A stretch of DNA of 64,000 nt from Enterococcus xiangfangensis. GTDB lineage: Bacteria > Bacillota > Bacilli > Lactobacillales > Enterococcaceae. The translations under genes were made by a program, and so were the position numbers. Position 1 is the stretch's first letter. Every line of letters starts with the position of its first letter. Where the stretch lies: positions 1 to 64,000 of the forward strand of contig NZ_BJDX01000008.1 of assembly GCF_005405365.1 (NCBI RefSeq), written 5' to 3'. Below the pieces are notes generated by a model. It had not been told where the DNA came from. It was given only the letters and a program-made list of their open reading frames with translations, and did not search any database. This document shows positions 27,171 to 36,762 of this stretch, piece after piece.

Positions 27171-28073
27171 TTGCAACTGGCGAATTTCTTCTAAGCGATA
27201 AGGAGTAAACTGATACACATCGTTTAGCCAGTTGTGATAAAACAAATGTGCTTGTGCCCGCCAAGAATTATGGATATTCCCATCCTCATAATAATTTTGA
27301 GGCTTAGCAGTCGCTATTCCCCGCTCACGATCACGCAAATATTCTTTTTCTAAAGTATCGGTGCCGTATTCAAAATGCCCCATCAAAAAAATATCATGTT
27401 CATCTTCAGAAATCAAAATCGTTGATTGACCAGACTCATCTTTAGCAATTACTCGGATTTTTTTCTGACGGACTTGTTCTTCATCGATCCCCGTATAGCG
27501 TGATTGTGGCATCCAGAAACGATCATCGAAGCCTCTGAACAAGCGGAATTGATGTTTTATAGCTTGTTTATATATCCCAAAAAGTTTTTCTTTAAACGCA
27601 ACTTTATCGACCCCAAAATGGTGATACAATCCGGCTTGCGCCCCCCAGCAAATGTGAACAACAGAAGTCACTGACGACTGGCTCCATTCCATGATCTCTA
27701 CTAATTCCGGCCAGTAATCAACTTCTTCAAACGCCAGCTGTTCTACTGGCGCGCCAGTGATGATCAAACCGTCATAACACGTCTCTTTTACCTGAGAAAA
27801 ATCCAAGTAGAATTCATCTAGATGAGTCTTACTCGTGTGTTTGTGTTCGTGGCTGGTAATTTTCAAAAAATTCACATCAATTTGTAAAGGACTTTGACTG
27901 ATCAACCGCAGCAGATGAATCTCTGTATCAATTTTATTTGGCATCAAATTGAGAATCAATAACTTTAACGGACGAATATCTTGATGTTTTGCCCGAAAAT
28001 CTGCAATCGCAAAAATATCCTCAGACTCTAAAACAGCTTTTGCCGGAAAATCAGCTGCTAAGCGAATCGGCAT
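27144..28073 (-). CDS. metA: Homoserine O-acetyltransferase (MetA family)
   Basis: The 309-residue MetA/HTS-family enzyme acylates homoserine, the first committed methionine step. The nucleophile Cys142 lies in HICWGAQAG. Residue 111 is Glu (GAPVEQL), not the Gly found in the E. coli succinyltransferase. In this family Glu111 is associated with acetyl-CoA use, so the product is probably O-acetylhomoserine. RBS AAAGGGGG. It is preceded by a T-box and by an apparent remnant ORF whose end overlaps this start by 16 nt. Confidence 0.92.
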   Translation of the reverse strand: MPIRLAADFPAKAVLESEDIFAIADFRAKHQDIRPLKLLILNLMPNKIDTEIHLLRLISQSPLQIDVNFLKITSHEHKHTSKTHLDEFYLDFSQVKETCYDGLIITGAPVEQLAFEEVDYWPELVEIMEWSQSSVTSVVHICWGAQAGLYHHFGVDKVAFKEKLFGIYKQAIKHQFRLFRGFDDRFWMPQSRYTGIDEEQVRQKKIRVIAKDESGQSTILISEDEHDIFLMGHFEYGTDTLEKEYLRDRERGIATAKPQNYYEDGNIHNSWRAQAHLFYHNWLNDVYQFTPYRLEEIRQLQKERKLRSI

Positions 28074-28321
28074 AAGGCATCCCCCTTTAGACTAATTGAT
28101 AATAAAGACCTGAATCCTTCATCTTTAGCAAAACCACCGAACAAGAAAATTTTTGATTTGTTGCAACACTTCAGCTGTTGGCGATTGTTCACACCTTGCC
28201 AATTCGACTGACTTTTTGATGGCGTTGCAGATTTATGTTCAACAATTGTATTTGGTAATACGCTGATTTTTTCATTTCTTGGATAATTTCTAGAATCCAA
28301 ACAGCTCGTTTCAATTTCCAT
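28058..28321 (-). pseudogene. Possible remnant of metY (O-acetylhomoserine sulfhydrylase N-terminus)
   Basis: The ORF starts at ATG 28321 with an excellent RBS (GAGGAGG) and reads 87 codons into metA. Its first residues (MEIETSCLDSRNYPRNEKIS then VLPN) resemble the start of O-acetylhomoserine sulfhydrylases and related PLP enzymes, which as I recall begin like METKCLHSGYHPKNGEP followed by VLP. After about 30 residues the resemblance stops and the sequence is unlike a protein domain. This is best explained as the 5' stub of a deleted metY under the T-box. A leader peptide coupled to metA is an alternative. Confidence 0.35.
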
Positions 28322-28454
28322 TATTTTCCTCCTCATTTAGCTTATTAAGTCACAAATAAATACCGTTCCAACAATTTTTGAATTTTTTTATGTATCTCGA
28401 TCAATTTATTAGATCAATCAACTGAATAATTTAACGTTTGCGCTCTAACTCAAC

Positions 28455-28665
28455 AAAAAAACTCCCATCCTTTCAGCTATGAAAGGACGGGAGTTCCGTG
28501 GTACCACCTTAGTTTATCAGTCTCTTACAAGGCTGAACTTTCGTCGTATTGCTACGAACTGCTGTAACGGGCGTTCCCGTGTCGGATCGACAACTGCTCC
28601 GAGGCCATCTTCTAACAAACCGCTGCTGCTTCTTTTCAGTTTCCGAAGCTCTCTGTCAAGTCCGA
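28455..28665 (-). promoter_or_regulatory. T-box riboswitch ahead of metA (probably tRNA-Met)
   Basis: Minus strand: T-box sequence AAGGTGGTACCACGG (28496-28510) precedes a terminator with stem ACTCCCATCCTTTC/GAAAGGACGGGAGT (28461-28494) and a T run (28455-28460). The upstream stem I region includes GAAGATGGCC, where ATG sits at a plausible specifier position. Methionine specificity is inferred from that and from metA. It lies between the thrB stop and metA. Confidence 0.85.
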
Positions 28666-28668
28666 TTC

Positions 28669-28697
28669 GTTATACTCTTCTCTTCAATGCAATTAAA
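28669..28697 (-). promoter_or_regulatory. Candidate promoter of the metA T-box transcript
   Basis: Minus-strand TTTAAT (28692-28697), 17 bp, TATAAC (28669-28674). It overlaps the thrB stop codon. Confidence 0.4.
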
Positions 28698-29556
28698 ATA
28701 TTTGTACGCCTTCTCTTTCGATTGAAAGAACATCGATCGATGCTTCAGGATCGAAGTCTTGCAAAACGGCTGCTAATTTTTCGGTCTTTTCTGGTGGTGT
28801 CAATACTAAAACAGTCGGTCCAGCACCACTTAAAAAGCTGCCGTAGCCGCCATAAGTTTTACAAAATGTCCGAATCTTTTTGAGATGCGGAACAAGGTGT
28901 TGGCGATGGCTTTCATGCAAGATATCACGTTCCATCATTTTTCCAGCTAACGGTAAATTACCATTTAAGATGGCCGCAATCATCACATTGCCGATTGAAC
29001 TGGCTTTTACCGCATCGCGATAAGCCAGTTCTGTAGGTAAAACGGCGCGGCTTTCTGAAGTCAGCAACTCGTGATTTGGGATGAAAGCAATCACATCACA
29101 ATCGGGAAACGTATGCTCCACAAAATTCACTTCATTGTTGTTGTAGCTTGCTACTACAAAATCGCCACAAATCGCTGGCGCTACATTGTCAGGATGACCT
29201 TCGACTTTTGTCGCATAGGCTACTTTTTGTTGCGGCGTCATCCCTAGATTTCCTAAGCGATTGGCTAATTCGATCCCCGCTACGACTACCGATGAACTGC
29301 TGCCTAAACCACGTGCAATCGGAATGTCTGAAATCATCGTAAGCTGATGCGGTTTCAAATTTGGCGCAAGATCTAAAGCCGTTTTGATCAACAAATTTCT
29401 TTCATCTGAAGGAATCTTGCTGCCTAATTGATGATTGATCTGCCAATTCCGAGTTTCCGGGCCTATCTCGATCGTCAGATATTGTGACAAAGCGATGCCG
29501 CACGAGTCAAAGCCAGGACCTAAATTGGCGCTGGTTGCCGGGACGCGGATTTTCAT
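28693..29556 (-). CDS. thrB: Homoserine kinase
   Basis: The 287-residue GHMP-family kinase phosphorylates homoserine with ATP. It has [16 protein letters not shown] at the N-terminus, the ATP-binding loop [15 protein letters not shown] and the C-terminal [10 protein letters not shown]. Its start overlaps the thrC stop by 4 nt. It is the last gene of hom-thrC-thrB. Confidence 0.96.
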   Translation of the reverse strand: MKIRVPATSANLGPGFDSCGIALSQYLTIEIGPETRNWQINHQLGSKIPSDERNLLIKTALDLAPNLKPHQLTMISDIPIARGLGSSSSVVVAGIELANRLGNLGMTPQQKVAYATKVEGHPDNVAPAICGDFVVASYNNNEVNFVEHTFPDCDVIAFIPNHELLTSESRAVLPTELAYRDAVKASSIGNVMIAAILNGNLPLAGKMMERDILHESHRQHLVPHLKKIRTFCKTYGGYGSFLSGAGPTVLVLTPPEKTEKLAAVLQDFDPEASIDVLSIEREGVQIF

Positions 29557-30611
29557 AAAGCTGCCACTCCTTCACGTAAGTGTTGGCGCATATCCTCCAC
29601 GTCGCTCATCTTATTGATTTTGATATCTGTTTCTTTGATCGCCGTATCAGGATCTTTTAAGCCATTTCCGGTAAAGACCGTTACAACTGTTTCGCCTGGC
29701 TTAATCCGACCATTTTTCACATGTTGGATCACTCCTGCTAGTGATGCCGCTGAACCAGGTTCAACAAAAACACCTTCTTGAGCGGCGACTTTACGATACG
29801 CATTTAAAATTTCTGCATCTGTCACTGAATCGATATACCCGTTCGATTCATCCCGCGCTGCTTCGGCTAACTTCCAGCTGGCTGGATTCCCGATTCGAAT
29901 AGCAGTCGCAACTGTTTCAGGTGCCTCGATGACTTGCCCCTTCACAATGGCAGCTGCGCCTTCTGCTTCAAAACCATGCATTCGTGGTAATTCTGTTCCT
30001 TTTTTCTCATGCCATTCTTTGAAACCTTTCCAATAAGCAGAAATATTTCCGGCATTTCCAACAGGGATCGCTAACACGTCTGGTGCTTTTCCTAATTGTT
30101 CGCAAACTTCAAAAGCAGCTGTCTTTTGACCTTCTAATCGATAAGGATTTACTGAATTGACTAATGCTACTGCTTCAGTCTCAGCAATGTCGCGAACAGC
30201 TTTCAATGCTTCATCAAAGTTTCCGGGAATCGAGATGATGTCTGCGCCATAAGCAATTGCTTGAGCCAGTTTACCTAATGCGATTTTCCCGTCAGGAATA
30301 ACGACATAGGCTTTGATTCCTGCTCGTGTGGCATAGGCTGCCGCAGCCGCACTTGTATTTCCCGTTGAAGCACAGATGATCGCTTTTGCACCCTCTTCTA
30401 CCGCTTTAGCGACCGCCATCACCATTCCGCGATCTTTGAATGAACCGGTCGGATTCAGTCCTTCATATTTTCCGTATAAAGTAATGCCTAACTCCTTTGA
30501 TAGATTTTTCAAAGGAATCAGCGGTGTGTTTCCTTCAGCCAAAGCAATTTGAGGTGTCTTATCTGTGATTGGCAAATATTCTTTATATTGTTTTAATAAA
30601 CCTTCGTACAT
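29553..30611 (-). CDS. thrC: Threonine synthase
   Basis: The 352-residue PLP enzyme converts O-phosphohomoserine to threonine. The PLP lysine is in [10 protein letters not shown], with [14 protein letters not shown] and [12 protein letters not shown] as phosphate and PLP contacts. It starts 2 nt after the hom stop and overlaps thrB. Confidence 0.95.
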   Translation of the reverse strand: MYEGLLKQYKEYLPITDKTPQIALAEGNTPLIPLKNLSKELGITLYGKYEGLNPTGSFKDRGMVMAVAKAVEEGAKAIICASTGNTSAAAAAYATRAGIKAYVVIPDGKIALGKLAQAIAYGADIISIPGNFDEALKAVRDIAETEAVALVNSVNPYRLEGQKTAAFEVCEQLGKAPDVLAIPVGNAGNISAYWKGFKEWHEKKGTELPRMHGFEAEGAAAIVKGQVIEAPETVATAIRIGNPASWKLAEAARDESNGYIDSVTDAEILNAYRKVAAQEGVFVEPGSAASLAGVIQHVKNGRIKPGETVVTVFTGNGLKDPDTAIKETDIKINKMSDVEDMRQHLREGVAAL

Positions 30612-30613
30612 CG

Positions 30614-31903
30614 TTATTCCCCCATAACTTTCATTAATGACAATAATTTATAACTCGTTTTTTCTTTGATTCCTTGTTGGATTGTTGCCAACTCCGTTTC
30701 AGATGTTTCATGGGTGATTAAAACTACCCGCGCACTTGTTCCATTGCCTTTTTCTTGAACAACTTGTTCAAAACCAGCCTTTGCCTGTGTCATGATCTCA
30801 GCTAGTTTTAAAAATTGACCCGGTTCATCCGGCATTTCTAATGATAAAAAGTATCTGCTGGTATTTTCACTTGGCGGCGTGATTTTGGTTGGCTGTGTAT
30901 AGCCGGTGAACCGATGTCCGACTGTATTTTTTTTCATCTTATTGACAGTCGTCATCAGATCCGCCACGATACTTGTCGCTGTAGGTCGGGCTCCTGCACC
31001 TGGACCGTAATACATCGATTCACCGATCCCCGAACTTTTGATAAATACTGCATTCATCTCGTTATGGATCGAAGCAAGTGGATGATTTTTCGCCACAAGT
31101 ACTGGACCAACTTCAACGGAGATCGTATCGCCTTTTTTGATCGTTGACCCAATCAATTTTACGGTGTATCCAAGCCGGTCAGCTATCGCAACATCTGCTG
31201 CCGCTAACCCGCGAATCCCTTTAATCTTGACTTGATCCATCGCTACTGTCATCCCAAAAGCAAATTTACTTAAAATGACCATTTTATACGCGGCATCGAT
31301 ACCATCCACATCATTGGTCGGATCACTTTCTGCAAAACCAAGCTCCTGAGCTTCCTTCAATGTTTCTTCATACGTTCGATGCTCTTGGACCATTTTAGTC
31401 AGCATATAGTTAGTCGTGCCGTTGACGATTCCTAAGACTTCTGTAATATCATCTGCTGCTAAACTATTGGCGATCGTCCGCAAAATTGGAATCCCACCTG
31501 CAACGCTTGCTTCGTAATATAGATTTCGCTGCTGGTCACGTGCTAGATCAACCAATTCGCTACCATACTGAGCCATCAAATCTTTGTTGGCAGTCACAAC
31601 GTGTTTACCCGCTAAGAGTGCGTCTTTGATAAAAGTCTTAGCTGGTTCGATTCGTCCCATTACTTCTACGACGATCGAAATTTCTGGATCATCCAAAATC
31701 GCCTCTAACTCAGTAACTAATTCCAAATCATATTTTTGGGCTAACTGATTTTTATCTTCACCTGATCGAATCAAGGCTTTTGTTACAACCAAGGAGCCAC
31801 CAATACTTTTTTGAATTTTTTCTTGGTGATCTGCTAGAATTTCTAAGACACCGGTACCTACCACGCCTAACCCTAATAGACCCACCTTGACTGCTTTTTC
31901 CAT
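30614..31903 (-). CDS. hom: Homoserine dehydrogenase
   Basis: The 429-residue monofunctional enzyme reduces aspartate semialdehyde to homoserine. The N-terminal Rossmann fold has [13 protein letters not shown]. The catalytic region has [19 protein letters not shown] and the family stretch [19 protein letters not shown]. The C-terminal ACT domain (about 345-429, [20 protein letters not shown]) is the usual threonine feedback site. RBS GGAGG. Aspartokinase and asd are not in the window. Confidence 0.96.
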   Translation of the reverse strand: MEKAVKVGLLGLGVVGTGVLEILADHQEKIQKSIGGSLVVTKALIRSGEDKNQLAQKYDLELVTELEAILDDPEISIVVEVMGRIEPAKTFIKDALLAGKHVVTANKDLMAQYGSELVDLARDQQRNLYYEASVAGGIPILRTIANSLAADDITEVLGIVNGTTNYMLTKMVQEHRTYEETLKEAQELGFAESDPTNDVDGIDAAYKMVILSKFAFGMTVAMDQVKIKGIRGLAAADVAIADRLGYTVKLIGSTIKKGDTISVEVGPVLVAKNHPLASIHNEMNAVFIKSSGIGESMYYGPGAGARPTATSIVADLMTTVNKMKKNTVGHRFTGYTQPTKITPPSENTSRYFLSLEMPDEPGQFLKLAEIMTQAKAGFEQVVQEKGNGTSARVVLITHETSETELATIQQGIKEKTSYKLLSLMKVMGE

Positions 31904-31969
31904 AATCCGCCTCCATTAAATTGCATTATTATTAAAATTAATTTCATTGTTTTCTAATAGTTAGCTACC

Positions 31970-31978
31970 AGTATAACA
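31970..31978 (-). promoter_or_regulatory. Extended -10 of hom-thrCB
   Basis: Minus-strand TGTTATACT (TGn plus TATACT) lies 67 bp before the hom ATG. No clear -35 is visible. No T-box or long leader is present. Confidence 0.45.
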
Positions 31979-31984
31979 AAATTC

Positions 31985-32032
31985 TCATAAAAAAAAAGAG
32001 CTTTTCCAAAAAATTTGGAAAAGCTCTTTTTT
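31985..32032 (-). terminator. Terminator of the pgcA-arsR unit
   Basis: A perfect 19-bp stem AAAAAAGAGCTTTTCCAAA / TTTGGAAAAGCTCTTTTTT (31992-32032) with further T's. It overlaps the end of the ArsR gene. Confidence 0.9.
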
Positions 32033-32318
32033 ATTGGTGTAAGACATGACGGAAGGTTTGTTCTAAAACATCTAAGACATGCTGATCATCCAAACTGTAT
32101 AACATCGCCTTGCCATCACGGCGTGCTTTTACTAAGCGATTGTCGCGTAATAGTCGCAATTGATGAGAAACAGCGGATTGTTCCATCGCTAATGTGTCAC
32201 TGATCGATGAAACATTGCGCTCGCCTTCTTTCAGAAACATTAAAATCTTTAACCGTGTCGGATCACTCAAAATTTTAAAAAATTGACTGACCGCTTGAAA
32301 CTCTTCGTGTTCCTTCAT
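32031..32318 (-). CDS. ArsR-family metal sensor, CzrA-like
   Basis: The 95-residue winged-helix repressor has the recognition helix region MEQSAVSHQLRLLRDN. The C-terminal helix carries Asp78-x-His80 and His91-x2-His94. The spacing 2-11-3 is the same as the alpha-5 zinc ligands of Staphylococcus CzrA (Asp84, His86, His97, His100). It lacks the CxCxC of alpha-3 arsenic/cadmium sensors. Zinc or cobalt sensing is therefore predicted. It lies 14 bp behind pgcA, with no exporter gene beside it. Confidence 0.85.
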   Translation of the reverse strand: MKEHEEFQAVSQFFKILSDPTRLKILMFLKEGERNVSSISDTLAMEQSAVSHQLRLLRDNRLVKARRDGKAMLYSLDDQHVLDVLEQTFRHVLHQ

Positions 32319-32332
32319 TTTTTAGCCCTCAT

Positions 32333-34057
32333 TTACTCGGCGATTTTACGGATTGCTTCTTCATAAGTCGCGATTTTTTCTGCGGCAGTATCGTGAGAAT
32401 CACCTTTCACGCCAATATATAATTTGATTTTTGGTTCTGTCCCAGAAGGTCGGATCGCTAACCAAGTTTCATCAGCCAGTGTATATTTCAAGACATCCGA
32501 AGCAGGCATCTCAATCGCTTTTTCAGATCCATCTGCTGCGATCGCTTTAGCTGCTTTGAAATCTTCAGTCAGTGTAACTGCAACATCAGCGAATGCTTTT
32601 GGTGCTTCACTACGCAAGTTTTCCATAATCGTTTTGATTCGTTCAGCACCTTCTGCACCGCTTAATGTAACAGAGATCGTTTTTTCTGCATAATAGCCGT
32701 ATTCCGCAAAAATATCTTGAAGACCGTCATACAACGTTTTGCCTTGTTTTTTATAATACGCCGCAACTTCTGCTAATAAAACTAGGGTTTGGATCGCATC
32801 TTTATCACGAACGAAAGATTTGATCAAATAGCCATAGCTTTCTTCAAAACCAAACATAAATGTTTGCGAATGATCGGTTTCATATTGTTGGATTTTTTCA
32901 GCAATAAATTTAAAGCCAGTCAATACGTCTACCATTTTCACATTGTAACTAGCTGCAATCGTTGTCGCTAATTCACTTGATACGATTGATTTTAAGACTA
33001 CTGCATTTGCTGGCAAAGTCCCTGCTTGTTTATGCGCTTCTAAAATATAACGAATCAAAAGAGCACCGATTTGATTTCCTGTTAGAACTTGATAGCGTCC
33101 ATCCGGCAAACGAACGGCCGCACCAAGACGATCGGCATCTGGATCTGTCGCGATCAATAAGTCTGCGTCTTCTTGTTCCCCAAGCTTAATCGCATATTCA
33201 AACGCAGAATGTTCTTCTGGATTTGGTGATTTTACAGTGGAGAAATTGGGATCGGCGATCGCTTGTTCAGGAACAAGCATAAATTTTTCAAAGCCAGCCT
33301 GTTTCAAGGCTTTTTCTCCAAGCATTTTGCCTGTTCCATGTAATGGTGTATAAACTAATTTTAATTCTTTGCCCATTTCATTGATCAATGCTTGATTGAT
33401 TGTTACAGATTTGATTTCTTTCAAATACTCAGCATCGACCTCAGCTCCAATGATAGTAATCAATCCGCTGTGTTCAACTTCTTCATCTGACAACACTTCA
33501 ACTTCTAACGGATTTTCCACATTGCGGACAAATTTCGTCAATGCATCTGCGTCTTCAGGCGGCATTTGCCCACCATCTTCACCATAAACTTTATAGCCGT
33601 TGTATTCCGCAGGGTTGTGCGATGCGGTGATCATGATTCCTGTAAAGGCATTTTCATAACGAACAGCAAAAGATAGTTCAGGCGTTGGCCGTAGACTTTC
33701 AAATACAAATGAAGGAATATCGTGTTTTGCCAATGTTTTGGCTGCTTCCATAGCAAATTCTGGCGACATATGACGGGAATCATAAGCAATCGCCACTCCG
33801 CGTCGTTTCGTTTCAGGATCTTGCGTATCCATAAAACGTGCTAAGCCTTCAGTTGCTTGGCGAACGGTGAAAATATTCATCCGATTGACGCCAGGTCCTA
33901 AGATTCCGCGCATTCCTGCGGTTCCAAATTCTAATGGTTTATAAAATGCATCTTTTTTCAGCTCAGGGTCTTTGCCTAAGTCTTGTAATTTTTTCCGCAT
34001 GTTTTCATCTAATTTATCTGAATCGATCCATTGTTCATAAACTTGTTCCCAAGACAT
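32333..34057 (-). CDS. pgcA: Phosphoglucomutase (alpha-D-phosphohexomutase family)
   Basis: The 574-residue enzyme interconverts glucose 1- and 6-phosphate, feeding UDP-glucose made by GalU. The catalytic phosphoserine loop is ITASHNPAEYNGYK, the metal loop is DPDADRLGAAVR, the sugar loop is FGFEESYGYL and the phosphate loop is RPSGTEPKIKLY. I chose ATG 34057 because AGAGGTG lies 6 nt upstream; the longer frame starts inside or before that RBS. Confidence 0.94.
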   Translation of the reverse strand: MSWEQVYEQWIDSDKLDENMRKKLQDLGKDPELKKDAFYKPLEFGTAGMRGILGPGVNRMNIFTVRQATEGLARFMDTQDPETKRRGVAIAYDSRHMSPEFAMEAAKTLAKHDIPSFVFESLRPTPELSFAVRYENAFTGIMITASHNPAEYNGYKVYGEDGGQMPPEDADALTKFVRNVENPLEVEVLSDEEVEHSGLITIIGAEVDAEYLKEIKSVTINQALINEMGKELKLVYTPLHGTGKMLGEKALKQAGFEKFMLVPEQAIADPNFSTVKSPNPEEHSAFEYAIKLGEQEDADLLIATDPDADRLGAAVRLPDGRYQVLTGNQIGALLIRYILEAHKQAGTLPANAVVLKSIVSSELATTIAASYNVKMVDVLTGFKFIAEKIQQYETDHSQTFMFGFEESYGYLIKSFVRDKDAIQTLVLLAEVAAYYKKQGKTLYDGLQDIFAEYGYYAEKTISVTLSGAEGAERIKTIMENLRSEAPKAFADVAVTLTEDFKAAKAIAADGSEKAIEMPASDVLKYTLADETWLAIRPSGTEPKIKLYIGVKGDSHDTAAEKIATYEEAIRKIAE

Positions 34058-34091
34058 GAAACACACCTCTTTCAAATTTTTTTACCATCTA

Positions 34092-34119
34092 AGTATACCA
34101 TTACTGTTATATCCAGCAA
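34092..34119 (-). promoter_or_regulatory. Promoter of pgcA
   Basis: Minus-strand TTGCTG (34114-34119), 16 bp, TATACT (34092-34097). Confidence 0.6.
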
Positions 34120-34244
34120 AGGGAACATCTATGTCGAACTAAAAAAACGCCGCAGCTCTGCAAAAAGAGCACACGACAATAGTGGATCGCTTCAAAAAAT
34201 TTTGACTTATTTCCAAAGAAATGGCTAAAATACCGTTTAATCGA

Positions 34245-34273
34245 AAAAAAGATGCGACAAACCTCTTGTCGCA
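34245..34273 (-). terminator. Terminator of trxB
   Basis: TGCGACAA (34253-34260) pairs with TTGTCGCA (34266-34273). A T-rich tail follows on the minus strand. Confidence 0.8.
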
Positions 34274-34283
34274 CCTCTTAAAA

Positions 34284-35198
34284 TCAATTTTGTTCTTCAA
34301 TATATTTATAGACTTGTTGGCCTGCGATCCCGCCTTCGCCAACAGCTGTCGTGATTTGACGTAAATCTTTCTCACGAGCATCACCAATCGCAAAAACACC
34401 TGGAATCTTTGTTTTCATTTCAAAATCAGTTTCGATCCAGCCAGCAGCATTTGTGATCCCGCTATTTTTGAACGGTTCAGTCAATGGTTCCAAACCAACA
34501 TAGATAAAGGCGCCATTCGCTGGTTCTAAGTGAACTTCTCCTGTTTTGACGTTGCGTATCTGTGCACCAGTCACGACCATTTCATTACCGACGATTTCGT
34601 CAACAACACTGTCCCAAATAAATGAAATTTTTTCATTTGCAAAGGCGCGGTCTTGAATGATTTTTTGTGCCCGCAATTCGTCACGACGATGAACGATTAC
34701 AACTTCAGAAGCAAAACGAGTTAAATAAATCGCTTCTTCTACTGCTGAGTCGCCGCCGCCGACAACGATCAACCGTTTGTTGCGGAAAAAGGCGCCGTCA
34801 CAAACTGCACAATAAGAAACGCCACGACCTGCAAAAGATTCTTCCCCTGGCACACCTAGTTTACGATGTACACAGCCTGTAGCAACGATGATTGTTTTCG
34901 CCTGATATTTTTTATCTTCTGTAATGACTTCTTTGTAATCGCCATGATCTTTAATGTCTTGAACGATTCCATAAGCATTTTCAGTGCCGAATTTTGTGAC
35001 ACCATCATACATCTTCATCGCAAGTTCCGGCCCCATGATGGACTCAAACCCTGGATAATTTTCAATTTCAGCGGTGTTGTTCATTTGTCCGCCTGGTGCC
35101 CCACGTTCAATCAAAAGAACTTTTAAATTTGAACGTGAAGCATATAAGGCTGCGGTCATCCCTGCTGGACCCGCACCAATAATTATTACATCATACAT
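34284..35198 (-). CDS. trxB: Thioredoxin reductase
   Basis: The 304-residue FAD/NADPH enzyme reduces thioredoxin. FAD site IIGAGPAGMTAALYASRSN, redox pair CAVCDG (residues about 132-137), NADPH site VVGGGDSAVEEA, and the C-terminal FAIGDAREKDLRQI. The length is standard. Apparently monocistronic. Confidence 0.95.
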   Translation of the reverse strand: MYDVIIIGAGPAGMTAALYASRSNLKVLLIERGAPGGQMNNTAEIENYPGFESIMGPELAMKMYDGVTKFGTENAYGIVQDIKDHGDYKEVITEDKKYQAKTIIVATGCVHRKLGVPGEESFAGRGVSYCAVCDGAFFRNKRLIVVGGGDSAVEEAIYLTRFASEVVIVHRRDELRAQKIIQDRAFANEKISFIWDSVVDEIVGNEMVVTGAQIRNVKTGEVHLEPANGAFIYVGLEPLTEPFKNSGITNAAGWIETDFEMKTKIPGVFAIGDAREKDLRQITTAVGEGGIAGQQVYKYIEEQN

Positions 35199-35397
35199 TT
35201 CAGTAATTCCCCCATTCGGCTTTACTTTACATCCAAGAATTTATTCTGTCGACAAATCTGCTTTGCAAGTTCTGTTTCCTATTTTAGTAAGTAAGATCTT
35301 ATGCGAAATGACCACTACCATCAGTTTCCATGAACTAAAAAATGATTTCTCGAACCAAAGTTAGCTGCCAGTTGTGCGTTTTTCTCAAAATTTGTCA

Positions 35398-35436
35398 AAA
35401 AAGAAGGGCAACCATCCTGCGACGATTGTCCTTTCA
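35398..35436 (-). terminator. Probable terminator after yneF
   Basis: An imperfect hairpin with arms GAAAGGACAATC and GGTTGCCCTTC (minus strand) is followed by TTTTTT. Confidence 0.55.
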
Positions 35437-35440
35437 AAAA

Positions 35441-35665
35441 TTATTGTTGATTCTTCATTTGTTGCATCATTTGACGCACTTTTTTTTCTGAAGGTTTTTG
35501 CCCCATCGACATCATCATTTGACGTAACATATCCTCGTTAATCGGAGGATTCTTTTTGAAATAGTCTTGCATATATTTACGGGCTAAGAAGAAACCGCCA
35601 ACAGCACCTAATAGTGCAGCAATTACTGCGATCAATACTACAATTCCAGTTGATACCATTTTCAC
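35441..35665 (-). CDS. yneF: YneF family protein (UPF0154)
   Basis: This 74-residue protein has one N-terminal membrane helix (about residues 6-27, [20 protein letters not shown]) followed by a charged tail with [21 protein letters not shown], the family signature. The function is unknown. RBS AAGGAG. It stands alone between terminators. Confidence 0.9.
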   Translation of the reverse strand: MKMVSTGIVVLIAVIAALLGAVGGFFLARKYMQDYFKKNPPINEDMLRQMMMSMGQKPSEKKVRQMMQQMKNQQ

Positions 35666-35952
35666 CGCTCCTTTCCTGACACATTCTCATACATTTTACT
35701 AGAAGATCCAGCAAAAGAAAAGCCGTTTTCAAAATCTTAAAATCCAACTATGAAATTTTCATTCAATCTGATCGATTATTCAGCTATTTATTTTCTATTA
35801 AGAGAAGAAAAGAACGCTTTTTTACTGATAAAAACCAAATAAACCGCATATTTCTTCAACTTTTTATAAAAATACGGTGAAATAATAATTAAAATATGAT
35901 AAACTTCGAAACAATACCTTTCTTCCTGGTGGCTAAGTGAAGAGGTGCAACT

Positions 35953-36762
35953 ATGAGAAATTTTTTGAAATCTGTCAATCGGATCGTGGTGAAGATTGGG
36001 ACAAGTTCCCTGATCCACCCAAACGGCAAGATCAATTTGGATGGTATTGATCAATTGGCCTTCGTTTTAACTGACCTCCGCAATCAAGGAAAAGAAATAT
36101 TGTTAGTCTCTTCTGGTGCGATTGGTGTCGGAATGGCTAAACTGATGATTTCCCAACGTCCGTGTGAGATCCCGCTACAACAAGCGGTCGCGGCAGTCGG
36201 TCAAGCGGAACTGATGCAAATCTACAATCAACGCTTTTTAAGATATAGTCAACAAACAGCTCAAGTTTTATTGACACGAGATGTTGTTGATTTCCCAGAA
36301 AGCCGCTCAAACGTCATCAATACATTGGAACAACTGCTCGCAATGGGAATTCTACCGATTATCAATGAAAATGATACTGTAGCGGTCGATGAAATGGATC
36401 ACACGAGAAAATTTGGTGACAATGATGAATTATCCGCGATTGTTTCACAATTGGTGAAGGCGGATGTTTTGATTATGTTAAGTGACATCGATGGTTTTTA
36501 TTCGGAAAATCCCACCAAAAATAAACATGCTGTCTTATACTCTACTGTCTCAGTGATTAATCAAACATTGCTGGATCAGGCCAGCGGCGAAGGCAGTCGT
36601 TTTGGTACAGGTGGCATGGTCAGCAAGCTGAAAGCCGCTCAAAGAGTCTTAGCTGAAAAAAGTACGATGGTCTTGGCAAACGGCAAACCTCCTAGAATAA
36701 TTTTTGATATCTTAGCAGGCAAAGAAGTCGGAACATTATTTAAGGGGGAAAAATATGAATAG
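35953..36762 (+). CDS. proB: Glutamate 5-kinase
   Basis: The 269-residue amino-acid kinase phosphorylates glutamate in the first step of proline synthesis. Blocks seen: [48 protein letters not shown] and [14 protein letters not shown]. It lacks the C-terminal PUA domain present in the approximately 367-residue E. coli enzyme, as in many Lactobacillales. AAGAGGTG is the RBS. It overlaps proA by 8 nt. No proC in the window. Confidence 0.95.
   Translation: MRNFLKSVNRIVVKIGTSSLIHPNGKINLDGIDQLAFVLTDLRNQGKEILLVSSGAIGVGMAKLMISQRPCEIPLQQAVAAVGQAELMQIYNQRFLRYSQQTAQVLLTRDVVDFPESRSNVINTLEQLLAMGILPIINENDTVAVDEMDHTRKFGDNDELSAIVSQLVKADVLIMLSDIDGFYSENPTKNKHAVLYSTVSVINQTLLDQASGEGSRFGTGGMVSKLKAAQRVLAEKSTMVLANGKPPRIIFDILAGKEVGTLFKGEKYE

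Noticed and set aside
28074..28460. SAM (S-box or SMK) riboswitch before metA
   Set aside because: The leader has clear T-box and terminator sequences and no SAM riboswitch consensus was recognised.
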